This document shows positions 7,823-15,824 of a stretch of DNA of 29,847 bases, piece by piece. The translations under genes and the position numbers were made by a program. Source of the stretch: DAOTTX01 sp034437515 (GTDB lineage Bacteria > Chloroflexota > Anaerolineae > Aggregatilineales > Phototrophicaceae); the NCBI GenBank assembly GCA_034437515.1, contig DAOTTX010000194.1:1-29847 (forward strand), written 5' to 3'. Under the pieces are notes generated by a model, which saw nothing but the letters and a program-made list of their open reading frames with translations, was not told the DNA's origin and did not search any database. The number at the start of each line of letters is the position of its first letter. Position 1 is the first letter of the stretch.

Positions 7823-8689
7823 TTACTTCTCAATCGGCACACCGACGGAATTACCCCACTCCGTCCAGCTACCGTCGTAGTTACGCACATTCTCGTAACC
7901 GAGCAGGTACTTGAGCACAAACCAGCTATGGCTGCTGCGCTCCCCGATGCGGCAGTAGGTGACGATGTCCTGATTGCTGCTCAGACCCTGCTCGCTCTCG
8001 TAGATTTCGCGCAGTTCGTCCGCGCTCTTGAAGGTGCCGTTCTCGTTGGCGGCACGGCTCCACGGGACGTTCTTCGCGCCGGGGATGTGCCCGCCACGCA
8101 ACGCACCTTCCTGCGGATAGTTGGGCATGTGCAGGAGTTCGCCGCTGAACTCACCAGGGCTGCGCACATCGACCAGCGCGCCGTCGCCGCGAATGTGGGT
8201 CAGCACGGCGTCACGCAGGGCGCGGATTTCGTCGTCGTCACGCTCACGCGGGGCGGTGTAGTCGCTCGGCTCGTATTCGGGGATTTCGCGAGTCAATTCA
8301 CGACCCTCGGCCTGCCACTTCAGGCGACCGCCATCCATCACCTTGGCGTTGGTATGCCCGAAAAGTTGGAACACCCAGAAGGCATAGGTCGCCCACCAGT
8401 TGTTTTTATCGCCATAAAAGACGATGGTCGTCTCCGGTGTCGCGCCGATCTTCGACATCAATTGCTCGAAGCCGTCCTTGCCGATGTAGTCACGCACGAT
8501 CTGATGATTGAGGTCGGTCGTCCAATCCACCTGTACCGCGCCGGGGATGTGCCCGGAAGGATAGAGCAGTGGGTCCTCGTTGGATTCGACGATGCGCACA
8601 TCGGGGTCATTCAGGTGTTCGGCGACCCATTCAGTAGAAACAAGTACATCAGGATTTTCGTAACCGCGTTCTTCAATTGGTGCTGTCAT
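7823..8689 (-). CDS. thiosulfate sulfurtransferase (two-domain rhodanese)
   Basis: A 288-aa tandem rhodanese that moves sulfane sulfur from thiosulfate to a thiophilic acceptor through a cysteine persulfide. The inactive N-terminal domain has DVRIVESNEDPLLYPSGHIPGA, shown here only in outline, and VIFYG-like VFYGDKNNWWA. The C-terminal domain has VDVRSPGEFSG and the active loop CRIGERS with Cys246. That loop type is found in actinobacterial and cyanobacterial thiosulfate sulfurtransferases, whereas mercaptopyruvate enzymes carry CGSGVT. A GAGG about seven bases before the ATG marks the start. It heads a unit with the SufE-like gene 132 bases downstream. A palindrome overlaps its promoter. Confidence 0.9.
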   Translation of the reverse strand: MTAPIEERGYENPDVLVSTEWVAEHLNDPDVRIVESNEDPLLYPSGHIPGAVQVDWTTDLNHQIVRDYIGKDGFEQLMSKIGATPETTIVFYGDKNNWWATYAFWVFQLFGHTNAKVMDGGRLKWQAEGRELTREIPEYEPSDYTAPRERDDDEIRALRDAVLTHIRGDGALVDVRSPGEFSGELLHMPNYPQEGALRGGHIPGAKNVPWSRAANENGTFKSADELREIYESEQGLSSNQDIVTYCRIGERSSHSWFVLKYLLGYENVRNYDGSWTEWGNSVGVPIEK

Positions 8690-8721
8690 TTGTTTTCCTC
8701 ATTTATGTTGTTTAGCTTTGC

Positions 8722-8759
8722 ACAATACTAAGACTATCGAACGTATGTAAAACTTACAT
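8722..8759 (-). promoter_or_regulatory. rhodanese promoter with overlapping palindromic operator
   Basis: On the minus strand TTTACA (plus 8746-8751) can serve as -35, with TATTGT (8722-8727, spacing 18) or TAGTAT (8725-8730, spacing 15) as -10. The -35 lies inside a perfect inverted repeat ATGTAA-AAC-TTACAT (8745-8759), the size of a dimeric repressor site. The regulator is unknown. Confidence 0.5.
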
Positions 8760-8803
8760 TAGCCGATCAATGGAATCGAACAAGAGGTTCCTTTTTGCCA
8801 AAC

Positions 8804-8834
8804 AAATAAAAAGAGCCAACCGGAAAGGTTGACT
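8804..8834 (-). terminator. terminator of the 10350-8853 operon
   Basis: Read on the minus strand, AGTCAACC (8834-8827) pairs with GGTTGGCT (8821-8814) across a five-base loop, with one G-T pair, and is followed by CTTTTTATTTG. It sits 18 bases after the stop of the 145-aa gene. Confidence 0.82.
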
Positions 8835-8852
8835 CCTGTTGGTCGCTTGGCG

Positions 8853-9290
8853 TCACCTTTCCTGACCTTGCGGCAGCAAGCGCACGGTTTGTGGTTGCAC
8901 CTGGGGCGGAATTTCCATTTTGCCGTCTATGTTGGTCAATAACAGTGAGCTATCCGTCAGGTTGAGCGCAAGGTGTGTGTCGCGTGGGACGCGGGCTTCA
9001 AACCGGGCGCTGGCAAGGCCGCCGACCAGCAAGCGCCGCGCCGCCGCCACATACACGCCGGCCTCGTCCTGTTCGGTGGCGATGCGCCAGCCAAACGACC
9101 CCTGTAAGATCGTGGTGACCTCAATCATGGGGCGGTTCCACCGGCTGATGTGGACGGCTGCATTTTCCGTGCGTAAGTAGAAGGTCAGCGGGCCGGTCAC
9201 GGGGAAGTAGTATTTTTTGGTATGTTGGGCTAAGTCACGCATCGCCGCCGCCGTGTTGACCAACTGCCACAATGTATTGAGCTTTTGCAT
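8853..9290 (-). CDS. hypothetical protein, DUF4097-like beta-repeat pattern
   Basis: A 145-aa protein without a clear family. After an N-terminal helix (residues 1-25) it is rich in short beta strands. The alternation VHISRWNRPMIEVTT and later FEARVPRDTHLALNLTDSS resembles the strands of DUF4097/adhesin-like beta-helix domains, but no signal peptide or membrane helix is visible. Its ATG shares one base with the TGA of the alpha/beta hydrolase gene (TGATG), so it is translationally coupled as the last gene of a three-gene operon. Function unknown. Confidence 0.65.
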   Translation of the reverse strand: MQKLNTLWQLVNTAAAMRDLAQHTKKYYFPVTGPLTFYLRTENAAVHISRWNRPMIEVTTILQGSFGWRIATEQDEAGVYVAAARRLLVGGLASARFEARVPRDTHLALNLTDSSLLLTNIDGKMEIPPQVQPQTVRLLPQGQER

Positions 9291-10075
9291 CAGGTTGCCT
9301 CATCGCGCCGGGGCAGCGTGGTTAACCAATCACGCATGGTCTCGGCGACAAATTCTGTCTTTTCGAGTGTCATCATGTGCCCCGCATTTTCGACTTTGAT
9401 CAACGTCGAGTTTGGGATGTCTTGATGCATATCAACACTGAGGCTAAAGCGGGTCATCTTGTCTTTCTCCCCGCCGATAATCAGGGTCGGCGCGGTGATT
9501 TCGTGCAGGCGGTCGCGCACGTCAAAGCGGTTGCACGCCAGATAGTCTTGATAGATCACCAGTGGGGGCAGCGCCATCATCTTACCATACATCACATCGC
9601 GCATCTCGTCGGTCGCGGTCGGGCCGAAGACCCAATTGCTGAGCGTCTGCGCGACCTCTTGCTGGGCGGTCATCACCTGGTCGAGAATATTCGGGTTGAC
9701 GACCAACCGGGCGCTGGTGCCAAACAGAACCACACCGGCGGTGCGTTCTGGGTATTCCAGTGCGAACATCTGTGCGATGGCCCCGCCCATGCTGTGCCCG
9801 GCGATAATCCCCCGGTCAAGGCCGATGGCATCCATCAGCGCCCGCACCACTGCCGCAAAGGCTTCGATAGTATCGTGACCGGGGTCGGGACTCTTACCGT
9901 GACCGGGCAGGTCGATAGCGATGGCGTTGGCTTCTGGCAGGTTGCGTAGCTCACCGGGCCAATCCAAGCGGGAGCCGCTGGCACCGTGAACGTAGACCAC
10001 CGGCGTATGCGGTGAATCCGCCTTGCGATGGTCGCTGTAAAAGACCTCGCCTTTACTTGTTTCTGCCATCGGCAT
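9290..10075 (-). CDS. alpha/beta hydrolase
   Basis: A 261-aa alpha/beta-hydrolase-fold enzyme. The oxyanion segment is VVYVHGASGSRLDWP (26-40), the nucleophile elbow is GHSMGG with Ser95, the acid is Asp205 (GGEKDKM), and the histidine is His233 (NAGHMM), so the triad is complete. The lid region is of the usual size. Substrate is not predictable; esterases, C-C bond hydrolases and haloperoxidase-like enzymes share this architecture. The first ATG shares one base with the upstream TAA (TAATG); a second Met is at residue 3. It is the middle gene of a three-gene unit. Confidence 0.88.
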   Translation of the reverse strand: MPMAETSKGEVFYSDHRKADSPHTPVVYVHGASGSRLDWPGELRNLPEANAIAIDLPGHGKSPDPGHDTIEAFAAVVRALMDAIGLDRGIIAGHSMGGAIAQMFALEYPERTAGVVLFGTSARLVVNPNILDQVMTAQQEVAQTLSNWVFGPTATDEMRDVMYGKMMALPPLVIYQDYLACNRFDVRDRLHEITAPTLIIGGEKDKMTRFSLSVDMHQDIPNSTLIKVENAGHMMTLEKTEFVAETMRDWLTTLPRRDEAT

Positions 10076-10350
10076 TACAGATAACGCTCCATTAAAAAGC
10101 CGGCGTAGTAGTGTCGCCAGTTGGAGCCGGGGGCGTCGAGGTTTTGCTGCTTTTCCATCAACACCAGTAGATAGACCAGCTCACTTTTGCTAAAGGCGGC
10201 GCTGAGTAGTTCGCCGAGGTGATCCTTGATGTTCTCGGCATACCAGATGGGCCAGTCCGGGTCGAAGCCGCCAGTCTCTTTAAACGCCTCGTGATGGGCG
10301 TCTGCCACCTGCTCGAAGATTTGCACGATGGCATCACGGATGTCTTCCAT
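10075..10350 (-). CDS. small helical protein of unknown function
   Basis: A 91-aa, mostly alpha-helical protein (IRDAIVQIFEQVADAHHEAF, then a DPDWPIWYAENI motif, then LVYLLVLMEKQQ). The DPDWPxWYA motif is one I associate with small uncharacterised proteins of photosynthetic and Chloroflexota-type bacteria, but I cannot name the family. GAGGGAA lies about nine bases before the ATG. It starts the unit that continues into the alpha/beta hydrolase with a one-base stop/start overlap. A TACAAT hexamer (plus 10390-10395) could be its -10 box. Confidence 0.65.
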   Translation of the reverse strand: MEDIRDAIVQIFEQVADAHHEAFKETGGFDPDWPIWYAENIKDHLGELLSAAFSKSELVYLLVLMEKQQNLDAPGSNWRHYYAGFLMERYL

Positions 10351-10423
10351 AATCGGTTCCCTCGTTGATGATTAATTGCAATTTTACTAATTGTACCGCA
10401 GATCTAAACGCAACTCGCGCACT

Positions 10424-10446
10424 AATCCTGTTTTAATAGGATTGAC
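10424..10446 (+). promoter_or_regulatory. inverted repeat overlapping a -35 element upstream of DUF368 gene
   Basis: AATCCT (10424-10429) and AGGATT (10438-10443) form a perfect inverted repeat with an eight-base AT-rich spacer. The second arm runs into TTGACG (10441-10446), a good -35 box, although no strong -10 stands at the usual distance (CATCAT at 17 is the nearest). A regulator site or a small hairpin are both possible. Confidence 0.35.
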
Positions 10447-10503
10447 GCTATATCGAATCTCAGGCATCATATTCGCCGCAATCATTAGCTTAACGGAGCA
10501 GTT

Positions 10504-11688
10504 ATGAGCGACTTCAACCAGAACGACGATCTATCCAAGCCAAAAACGCCGTTTCAGTACCTTCGTCTGTACTTTAGCGGCTTTGCAATGGGGTCTGCGG
10601 ACATCGTGCCGGGTGTTTCCGGCGGGACGATGGCGTTTATCCTCGGCATCTACGAGAACCTGATTAACGCGATCAAGTCGTTCAACCTTGACGCGATCCG
10701 TAAGGCGTTGAAGTTGGATGTGCAGGGCTTCGCCGAACATACATCACTGCGCTTTTTGATCGCGCTGGGGTTGGGGTTGATCTCAGCAGTGCTGCTGCTT
10801 TCCACGATCTTACACACGCTGCTGGAAGAACAACCGACCTTTTTATTCTCGTTCTTCGCCGGGTTGATTATCGCGTCGATTATCGCCATCGGTGTCAAGG
10901 TCAAATGGACACCCCGCGCTATCGGTGTGTTCGTGCTGGCGACGGTGTTCGCTTTCGTGATCGTCGGTGTTGACCGCGCACCGGAGACGCGGGTCGCCGC
11001 GTTGATTGAGGCGGTCGAAGCCGGGGAAGGGGTCGAAGCCGCGCAAACCGAACTGGTCGCCGCGCTGGAAGCCGAAGCATTCCCCGATGCCGAAGCTCAG
11101 GTCGCCGGGCTGGTCGCCGGGGTAGAGGCTGACGAGGACGTAGAAGAACTGGCTGACGAGATGGAAACGGCCATCTATGAAAGGACGAACCTGCTTACCC
11201 TGTTCGTCAGTGGGATGATCGCCATTTGCGCGATGATCTTACCCGGCATCTCCGGTTCGTTCATTTTGCTTATCCTGGGGCAGTACAGCACGGTGCTGGG
11301 CGCGGTCAGGAACTTCGACATTGTCAGCATTGGCGCGGTTGGCGCGGGTGCGGCGCTCGGCATCATCATTTTCTCACGGATTCTAAGCTGGCTGCTCAAA
11401 CACTATGAGAACGTGACCATCGCCGGTTTGGTGGGCTTCATGCTTGGCTCGCTGCGGCTGATCTGGATCGAGGCCGCCGCCGGGATGGACGTTGTCAACG
11501 ATGGCGGCAGCCTGAGTGCGGCACAGTGGGCGCTAGTCGCCGCGTTAATCCTGGGTGGTTTCCTGCTGGTCAGCCTGTTGGATCACCTGCAATCACGCAC
11601 GAACCCGGTGTTCGTCCGCTTCTGGAGCGCCCCCTCGCCGCCCGCACATCCTGATGTCATCGGTGAAAAAGCCGACGCGCTGGAATAA
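10504..11688 (+). CDS. DUF368 family polyprenyl-phosphate translocase (PopT-type)
   Basis: A 394-aa polytopic membrane protein. The DUF368 signature GSADIVPGVSGGTMAFILG is at 30-48, and its inverted-repeat counterpart ILPGISGSFILLILGQY is at 245-261, the two halves of the fold. DUF368 (PopT) proteins have been shown to return undecaprenyl phosphate across the membrane, so this would recycle the lipid carrier used by glycan and peptidoglycan synthesis. Residues about 158-226 are an extra Ala/Glu/Asp-rich helical segment between the halves, which makes the protein longer than the usual ~270-310 aa. Hydrophilic tails flank the core. The ATG at 10504 follows GGAGCAGTT. The surrounding glycan genes agree with a carrier-recycling role. 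Confidence 0.87.
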   Translation: MSDFNQNDDLSKPKTPFQYLRLYFSGFAMGSADIVPGVSGGTMAFILGIYENLINAIKSFNLDAIRKALKLDVQGFAEHTSLRFLIALGLGLISAVLLLSTILHTLLEEQPTFLFSFFAGLIIASIIAIGVKVKWTPRAIGVFVLATVFAFVIVGVDRAPETRVAALIEAVEAGEGVEAAQTELVAALEAEAFPDAEAQVAGLVAGVEADEDVEELADEMETAIYERTNLLTLFVSGMIAICAMILPGISGSFILLILGQYSTVLGAVRNFDIVSIGAVGAGAALGIIIFSRILSWLLKHYENVTIAGLVGFMLGSLRLIWIEAAAGMDVVNDGGSLSAAQWALVAALILGGFLLVSLLDHLQSRTNPVFVRFWSAPSPPAHPDVIGEKADALE

Positions 11689-11840
11689 AACCGATCAATG
11701 TGCGGGGTGACCGAGCAGGCCGCCCCGCATATCCGGCAAAGATATGTAAAATCAAACAGACCCAAAGCACACGGATTTTGATATTTGTGTATACTTGGGA
11801 AATGCGGTTTGCACTGAGGATCAAATAAAGGTAAGCATAC

Positions 11841-12599
11841 ATGGCTCGTGTGGTTGTACTCGGCTCGGCGGCTGCCGTAAACGATGTGAAACACGATTAC
11901 ACACATCTGCTGCTGATTGGTGAAGAAGATACCCCGGTTTTGATTGATGCGGGGTCGAATCCATTAGGCAAGATTAAAGACCTCGGCATTGATGACGAAG
12001 GCCTGCAAGATGTCATCCTGACACACTTTCACCCGGATCACGTCTCCGGCGTACCCAACATGATGATGCATATGTGGCTACTCGGTCGCAAAGCGCCGAT
12101 TCGCTTCTACGGGTTGCATCATTGCCTCAACCGGATGGAAGATTTGATGTCCGGCTATGAATGGCAAGAATGGCCTAATTTCTTCCCGGTCGCGTTCAAC
12201 CGTGTGAGTGAGCGCAACCGCGCCCCGGTGATGGAAAACAAAGACTTCATCGTCACCTCATGGCCTGTCAAGCACTTTGTGCCGACGATTGGTTTGCGCA
12301 TTGAGAACAAGCACAATGGGCGCGTCCTGGCTTATAGTTGTGATACCGAACCGACCGACTCGCTGTTTGAACTTGCCGACGGTGCCGACATGCTCATCCA
12401 CGAGGCGGCGGGGCCACCACCCGGTCACAGCACTGCCCGTCAGGCCGGTGAACTGGCGACCCAGGTCAACGCACGGTCACTCTATTTGACTCACTATCAG
12501 GTGTGGAACACCGACCCCTCCCCGCTGGTGCCGGAAGCACAAGAGGTCTACGATGGGCCGGTGGTGTTGTGTAAAGACTTCGACGAGTTTGAATTTTAA
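11841..12599 (+). CDS. MBL-fold metallo-hydrolase
   Basis: A 252-aa metallo-beta-lactamase-fold protein. The metal motif HFHPDH is at 62-67. Later metal ligands are probably Asp in YSCDTEPTD and His in LYLTHYQ, with HEAAGPPPGHST between them; this arrangement recalls RNase Z/PhnP-type phosphodiesterase relatives more than beta-lactamases. The N-terminus VVVLGSAAAVND fits the first strand of that group, which supports the ATG at 11841 (AAAGG about ten bases upstream). Substrate unknown. A TATACT at 11790-11795 may be its -10 box. Its stop overlaps the stop of the convergent 70-aa gene by four bases. Confidence 0.86.
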   Translation: MARVVVLGSAAAVNDVKHDYTHLLLIGEEDTPVLIDAGSNPLGKIKDLGIDDEGLQDVILTHFHPDHVSGVPNMMMHMWLLGRKAPIRFYGLHHCLNRMEDLMSGYEWQEWPNFFPVAFNRVSERNRAPVMENKDFIVTSWPVKHFVPTIGLRIENKHNGRVLAYSCDTEPTDSLFELADGADMLIHEAAGPPPGHSTARQAGELATQVNARSLYLTHYQVWNTDPSPLVPEAQEVYDGPVVLCKDFDEFEF

Positions 12600-12808
12600 G
12601 TGTTCGCCGGTACGACAGTCGCATGTAGAAATAAGAACTCGTCACGCGGTGGCATGATCTCATAAACCTCGATGATCTCAAACTGGCGTGGGCCGATCTG
12701 TACGGTCTTGCCCACTTCCGGTCGCTCCTCCTGACTTTTGATGCCACCGGGGAACTCGCCCCCCTCAACCACGTAACTCACTTTATAAATCATAGATTGC
12801 ACCCCCAT
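12596..12808 (-). CDS. small hypothetical protein
   Basis: A 70-aa beta-rich protein of unknown family (MIYKVSYVVEGGEFPGGI, then GKTVQIGPRQFEIIEVYEI). The ATG at 12808 overlaps the TAA of the cyclic-nucleotide-binding gene by one base (TAATG), suggesting coupling. An alternative ATG at 12793 has GGGGGTG in front of it and starts exactly at the first predicted strand, giving 65 aa; I cannot decide between them. It is the second gene of a two-gene unit. The fold might be a small barrel, but no function can be assigned. Confidence 0.62.
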   Translation of the reverse strand: MGVQSMIYKVSYVVEGGEFPGGIKSQEERPEVGKTVQIGPRQFEIIEVYEIMPPRDEFLFLHATVVPANT

Positions 12809-13260
12809 TATGCACTACCGTAACTGTCTTTATCACGGTGGCGGATCTTAAACGAGAGATCCTGGGCGATGTTGCGCATCATGATGTAGCCGATGGCGGT
12901 ATTTGTCTCGCAGAGTGATGTAAACTCATCGGCCGGGATGTAGTATAACCTGGTGTCGTCGCCTTCCGCGACGATGGCAGCGGAGCGAGTCGCCCGGTCG
13001 ATCAAAGCCATTTCCCCGAAGACCTGTCCCTCGCCGAGATACACCGTCGGTTCGCCGCCGTCGCCATCGCTGCCGCGTGGGATCACGCTCACCTGTCCCA
13101 TCCCGACGATGTATAGTCCATCGCCGGGGTCATCCTGGTCGAAAACGGTATCACCGGTGGTATACGTTTTTTGCTGGCTGATGGCGGCGAGCTGCGCGAG
13201 GTGCGCTTCTTCCAACCCATGAAAGAGTTCTGCCCGCTTCATTGCGACCTTCACATCCAT
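12808..13260 (-). CDS. cyclic nucleotide-binding domain protein
   Basis: A 150-aa stand-alone cNMP-binding domain of the CRP family. Helix-turn beta-roll features are TYTTGDTVFDQDDPGDGLYIV (given in outline) and the phosphate-binding cassette FGEMALIDRATRS (81-93) with Arg92, the residue that contacts the cyclic phosphate. There is no helix-turn-helix after the domain, so it is not a transcription factor by itself. Similar single-domain proteins act as sensors by binding partners. An AGGAGG ten bases before the ATG and a good promoter at 13289-13318 support the start. It is coupled to the 70-aa gene. Whether it binds cAMP, cGMP or neither is not determined. Confidence 0.86.
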   Translation of the reverse strand: MDVKVAMKRAELFHGLEEAHLAQLAAISQQKTYTTGDTVFDQDDPGDGLYIVGMGQVSVIPRGSDGDGGEPTVYLGEGQVFGEMALIDRATRSAAIVAEGDDTRLYYIPADEFTSLCETNTAIGYIMMRNIAQDLSFKIRHRDKDSYGSA

Positions 13261-13288
13261 CGCTTGTTAGCCTCCTGTCTTTTTTGCT

Positions 13289-13318
13289 ATTGTACTCGCA
13301 ATCGCTCAGCCAGCACAA
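13289..13318 (-). promoter_or_regulatory. promoter of the cNMP-binding gene
   Basis: On the minus strand TTGTGC (plus 13313-13318) and TACAAT (13289-13294) are separated by 18 bases. They lie between the end of the transglutaminase gene and the ATG at 13260, so the two genes need not share a transcript. Confidence 0.6.
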
Positions 13319-13331
13319 TGTCGCCGCCGAA

Positions 13332-15800
13332 CTAGCGACGGCTCCAGAAGCGCAGACGCCGTAGCCAACGCCGGATGATGTTCTTGCGCGTTTGCGTCCA
13401 CGCTTTCGCCGCGATGTCACTTTTGCGCTGCGCCTCCGCCGGGTGAGGGGCACCGGGGCCGTAACGCTCGGTGGTGTACATGCGGGTGATCGCCGTGACC
13501 GGTCGCTCCGCTTGCGGGATGTTACGCACGATCTCACGGCGGCGTTCCTCGGTGGTCTGGTCATTCCCCAGGCGAATACCGATTAACTTGATGTAACGAT
13601 CCAGACGAGCATAGGCCCGGCTGATCGGACTCAAGCCACCCATACCGCGCCATTCCCACCACCAGTAGATAAACGTCACCAGCGCGACCAACAACGCGAT
13701 CAGCAGCAAACCAAGCAGCAGCAGCCCGATAGCCGGTAAGATCACCTCAATCGGATTCTGTGCATCCGGCGGGGACATGGGCGGCGGTTGTGTGGGCACG
13801 ATAACGGGCGTCGCGGTCGGCGTCGGTGAGGGCGTGGGGGTGATGGTCGGTGTCGGCGTCGGTACATCGACGTCGCTCTGAGACTCATCGGTCGGCGGGG
13901 TCGTCGTGGGTTGCAGTGTCAGTGTCATGGTCGGCGTCGGTGTGACGGTCGGGGTGGCCTGCTGCGCCTGATCGACCGGTGGCGGCGCTTGTAAGTTCTG
14001 GTCGTCGCCCTCACGCTGAATGGGGGTTTGCGCGGCGGTCGGCTCAAACTCGATCCACCCATAGTCGGGGAAATAAGCCTCTACCCAGGTATGTGCTTCA
14101 CGCTCGGTGATGATGTAGTTACCGCCGACCGTGTCGTACTGCCCCTGTGCGAAGCCTGCCGCCATCCGTGCGGGGATGCCGATGCTGCGCAGCATGACGA
14201 TCATCGCGGAGGCGTAGTAATTACAGTAGCCTTCTTGATAGTCGAACAGCACCCAATCGACCGGGTCTTGATTGCTCGGCGGACGCGGGATCGACTCGTT
14301 ATACAAAATATTGGTGCGTAGATAAAACTCGATAGCCTTCGCTTGATCGTAAGGGTTGAACGCGCCTGCTTCCGCGATGATGGTACGGGCGAGTTGCTGT
14401 GTGCGCGGCGTGACAGAGTCTGACACGACTAGATAGGGCGCGAGCCACGCCGAGTAAGCCTGCGTCGCCGTGCGTAGTTGGGGCGCGGTCGCCACGCTCA
14501 TGCTGCTGCTGGCGGTGTAGCTCTCTCCCCGGCGGATGACCTCCTGCGGTCGAATGACGGAGATGTTCATCGTGCGTGACGGGTCGTCCTCTGGTGCGGT
14601 GTAAGACAAATCGGCATGGACTTCAAGTGAGACCAACTCAGGCTGCGGTGCGGTGTAAACCAGACGGCTACCGTTGAGCGCCATCGTGAACCGCTGCTGT
14701 ACCTCCTCACGGGCGTTATACTGCGGTCGGATGACGTCGAAGGGCGCGGTTGAGTCCGTCAGGCGAATATCGGCGGGTGGGGTGGAAGTCCACCGCCCGC
14801 GATTGTAAGTCGCAAATGTACGAGAGCGCCAATAATAGCGGCGATCCGGCGGCGTATCGACCAGGAACACGGTTTGATCCCCCAGACGAATAGCACCGCC
14901 CAGATCGAGCGAGTCACCGCCGTAATAATCCGCTGTGACCGGTCCCTGCGCGTCAATCGGAGAGAACAGCCGGTTCCAGAACTCGCTCATCTGCGTCAGC
15001 GGTTCGGATTGTAAAAATTCCTGAAAGTTATCGAGCCGTTGCTGCAAATTGCCGGAAGGCACGCCCCAGCCCAGCAACAGCGCCACCAGTGCCAGCATCG
15101 CGCCGACGCGCAAAAATTGTGCCCGAAGCTGTTGGGGCACCTGAATGCCTTTGCGCTGCCAATCCCATTCACGCGAATCCAGGTTGGAACGCGCCACCAG
15201 CAGCAGCGCCATGAAGATAAACACCGCGAAGTAGATTTCCAGGTTGGCATCACCGGTATAGAAGGTGCTGTTGGTTGCAAGGATTAACCCCGGCGGCAGA
15301 ATCACCCGCCAGATGCGATCAATGCGGAAGGTGTGCCACGCCGCGTTATAACCGAGGAACCAGAACAACGTCGCCACCAACAGGGTAAACACCATGTCAT
15401 CCTGGTTGATGCCGCCGGTGTTGGCGTCAATCACCCATTCGACAGTGCGGCTGAACACCTCATAGACTCCGCCGGTGAGGCCGCCGCCGATGCCAATCGC
15501 CGTTACCATCAGCACGATGCACACACCATAAGTCGTGCTGATGATGAGCGCCATCAGTTCGTTAAATTGACTGCGTGACAATAACAGGCCGAAGAATACA
15601 CTCATTATGGTCACCGGGATGATGACCGACATAGTCAGAGGCCAATCCGCCGCTCGTAACCCTAACGTGGGCACGACGAGCAGTGAGGTTACGATAATCA
15701 GTGCAGAAAAATCACCGGACGCGAACAGATCGCGCCAGAAATTGATAAAGCGTTGCCCAAGATTGGGTTTGCGCTTGCTCTGTGATCGAGTCGCTGCCAT
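13332..15800 (-). CDS. TgpA-like membrane transglutaminase domain protein
   Basis: An 822-aa envelope protein. Residues about 30-260 hold six or more membrane helices of the DUF3488/TgpA N-terminal type. An extracytoplasmic part follows, with a transglutaminase core at about 480-600: EGYCNYYASAMIVMLRS (Cys526), REAHTWVEAYFPDYGW (His570) and EFEPTAA, where Glu586 takes the place of the usual Asp of the triad. Residues about 610-680 are a Thr/Pro-rich linker, then one helix (LLLLGLLLIALLVALVTF), then a basic DUF4129-like cytoplasmic tail. Homologues such as TgpA act as periplasmic peptidases or transglutaminases needed for viability in some species; the substrate here is unknown. The ATG at 15800 lies 24 bases after a terminator hairpin and has only a weak GGATG before it. 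Confidence 0.9.
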   Translation of the reverse strand: MAATRSQSKRKPNLGQRFINFWRDLFASGDFSALIIVTSLLVVPTLGLRAADWPLTMSVIIPVTIMSVFFGLLLSRSQFNELMALIISTTYGVCIVLMVTAIGIGGGLTGGVYEVFSRTVEWVIDANTGGINQDDMVFTLLVATLFWFLGYNAAWHTFRIDRIWRVILPPGLILATNSTFYTGDANLEIYFAVFIFMALLLVARSNLDSREWDWQRKGIQVPQQLRAQFLRVGAMLALVALLLGWGVPSGNLQQRLDNFQEFLQSEPLTQMSEFWNRLFSPIDAQGPVTADYYGGDSLDLGGAIRLGDQTVFLVDTPPDRRYYWRSRTFATYNRGRWTSTPPADIRLTDSTAPFDVIRPQYNAREEVQQRFTMALNGSRLVYTAPQPELVSLEVHADLSYTAPEDDPSRTMNISVIRPQEVIRRGESYTASSSMSVATAPQLRTATQAYSAWLAPYLVVSDSVTPRTQQLARTIIAEAGAFNPYDQAKAIEFYLRTNILYNESIPRPPSNQDPVDWVLFDYQEGYCNYYASAMIVMLRSIGIPARMAAGFAQGQYDTVGGNYIITEREAHTWVEAYFPDYGWIEFEPTAAQTPIQREGDDQNLQAPPPVDQAQQATPTVTPTPTMTLTLQPTTTPPTDESQSDVDVPTPTPTITPTPSPTPTATPVIVPTQPPPMSPPDAQNPIEVILPAIGLLLLGLLLIALLVALVTFIYWWWEWRGMGGLSPISRAYARLDRYIKLIGIRLGNDQTTEERRREIVRNIPQAERPVTAITRMYTTERYGPGAPHPAEAQRKSDIAAKAWTQTRKNIIRRWLRRLRFWSRR

Positions 15801-15824
15801 TACACATCCACACGCTGCCTACAC

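Noticed and set aside
7790..8731. 313-codon plus-strand open frame opposite the rhodanese gene
   Set aside because: The rhodanese on the minus strand is complete with its active loop; the plus frame is a shadow running into the intergenic repeat.
8771..8796. GGAATC/GGTTCC hairpin with T-run on the plus strand
   Set aside because: No plus-strand gene ends there and the stem is only six pairs with a mismatch-like G-T.
13790..13980. low-complexity GGTGTCGG-like run as a possible CRISPR or satellite
   Set aside because: It encodes the Thr/Pro linker of the transglutaminase; units are irregular and there are no spacers.
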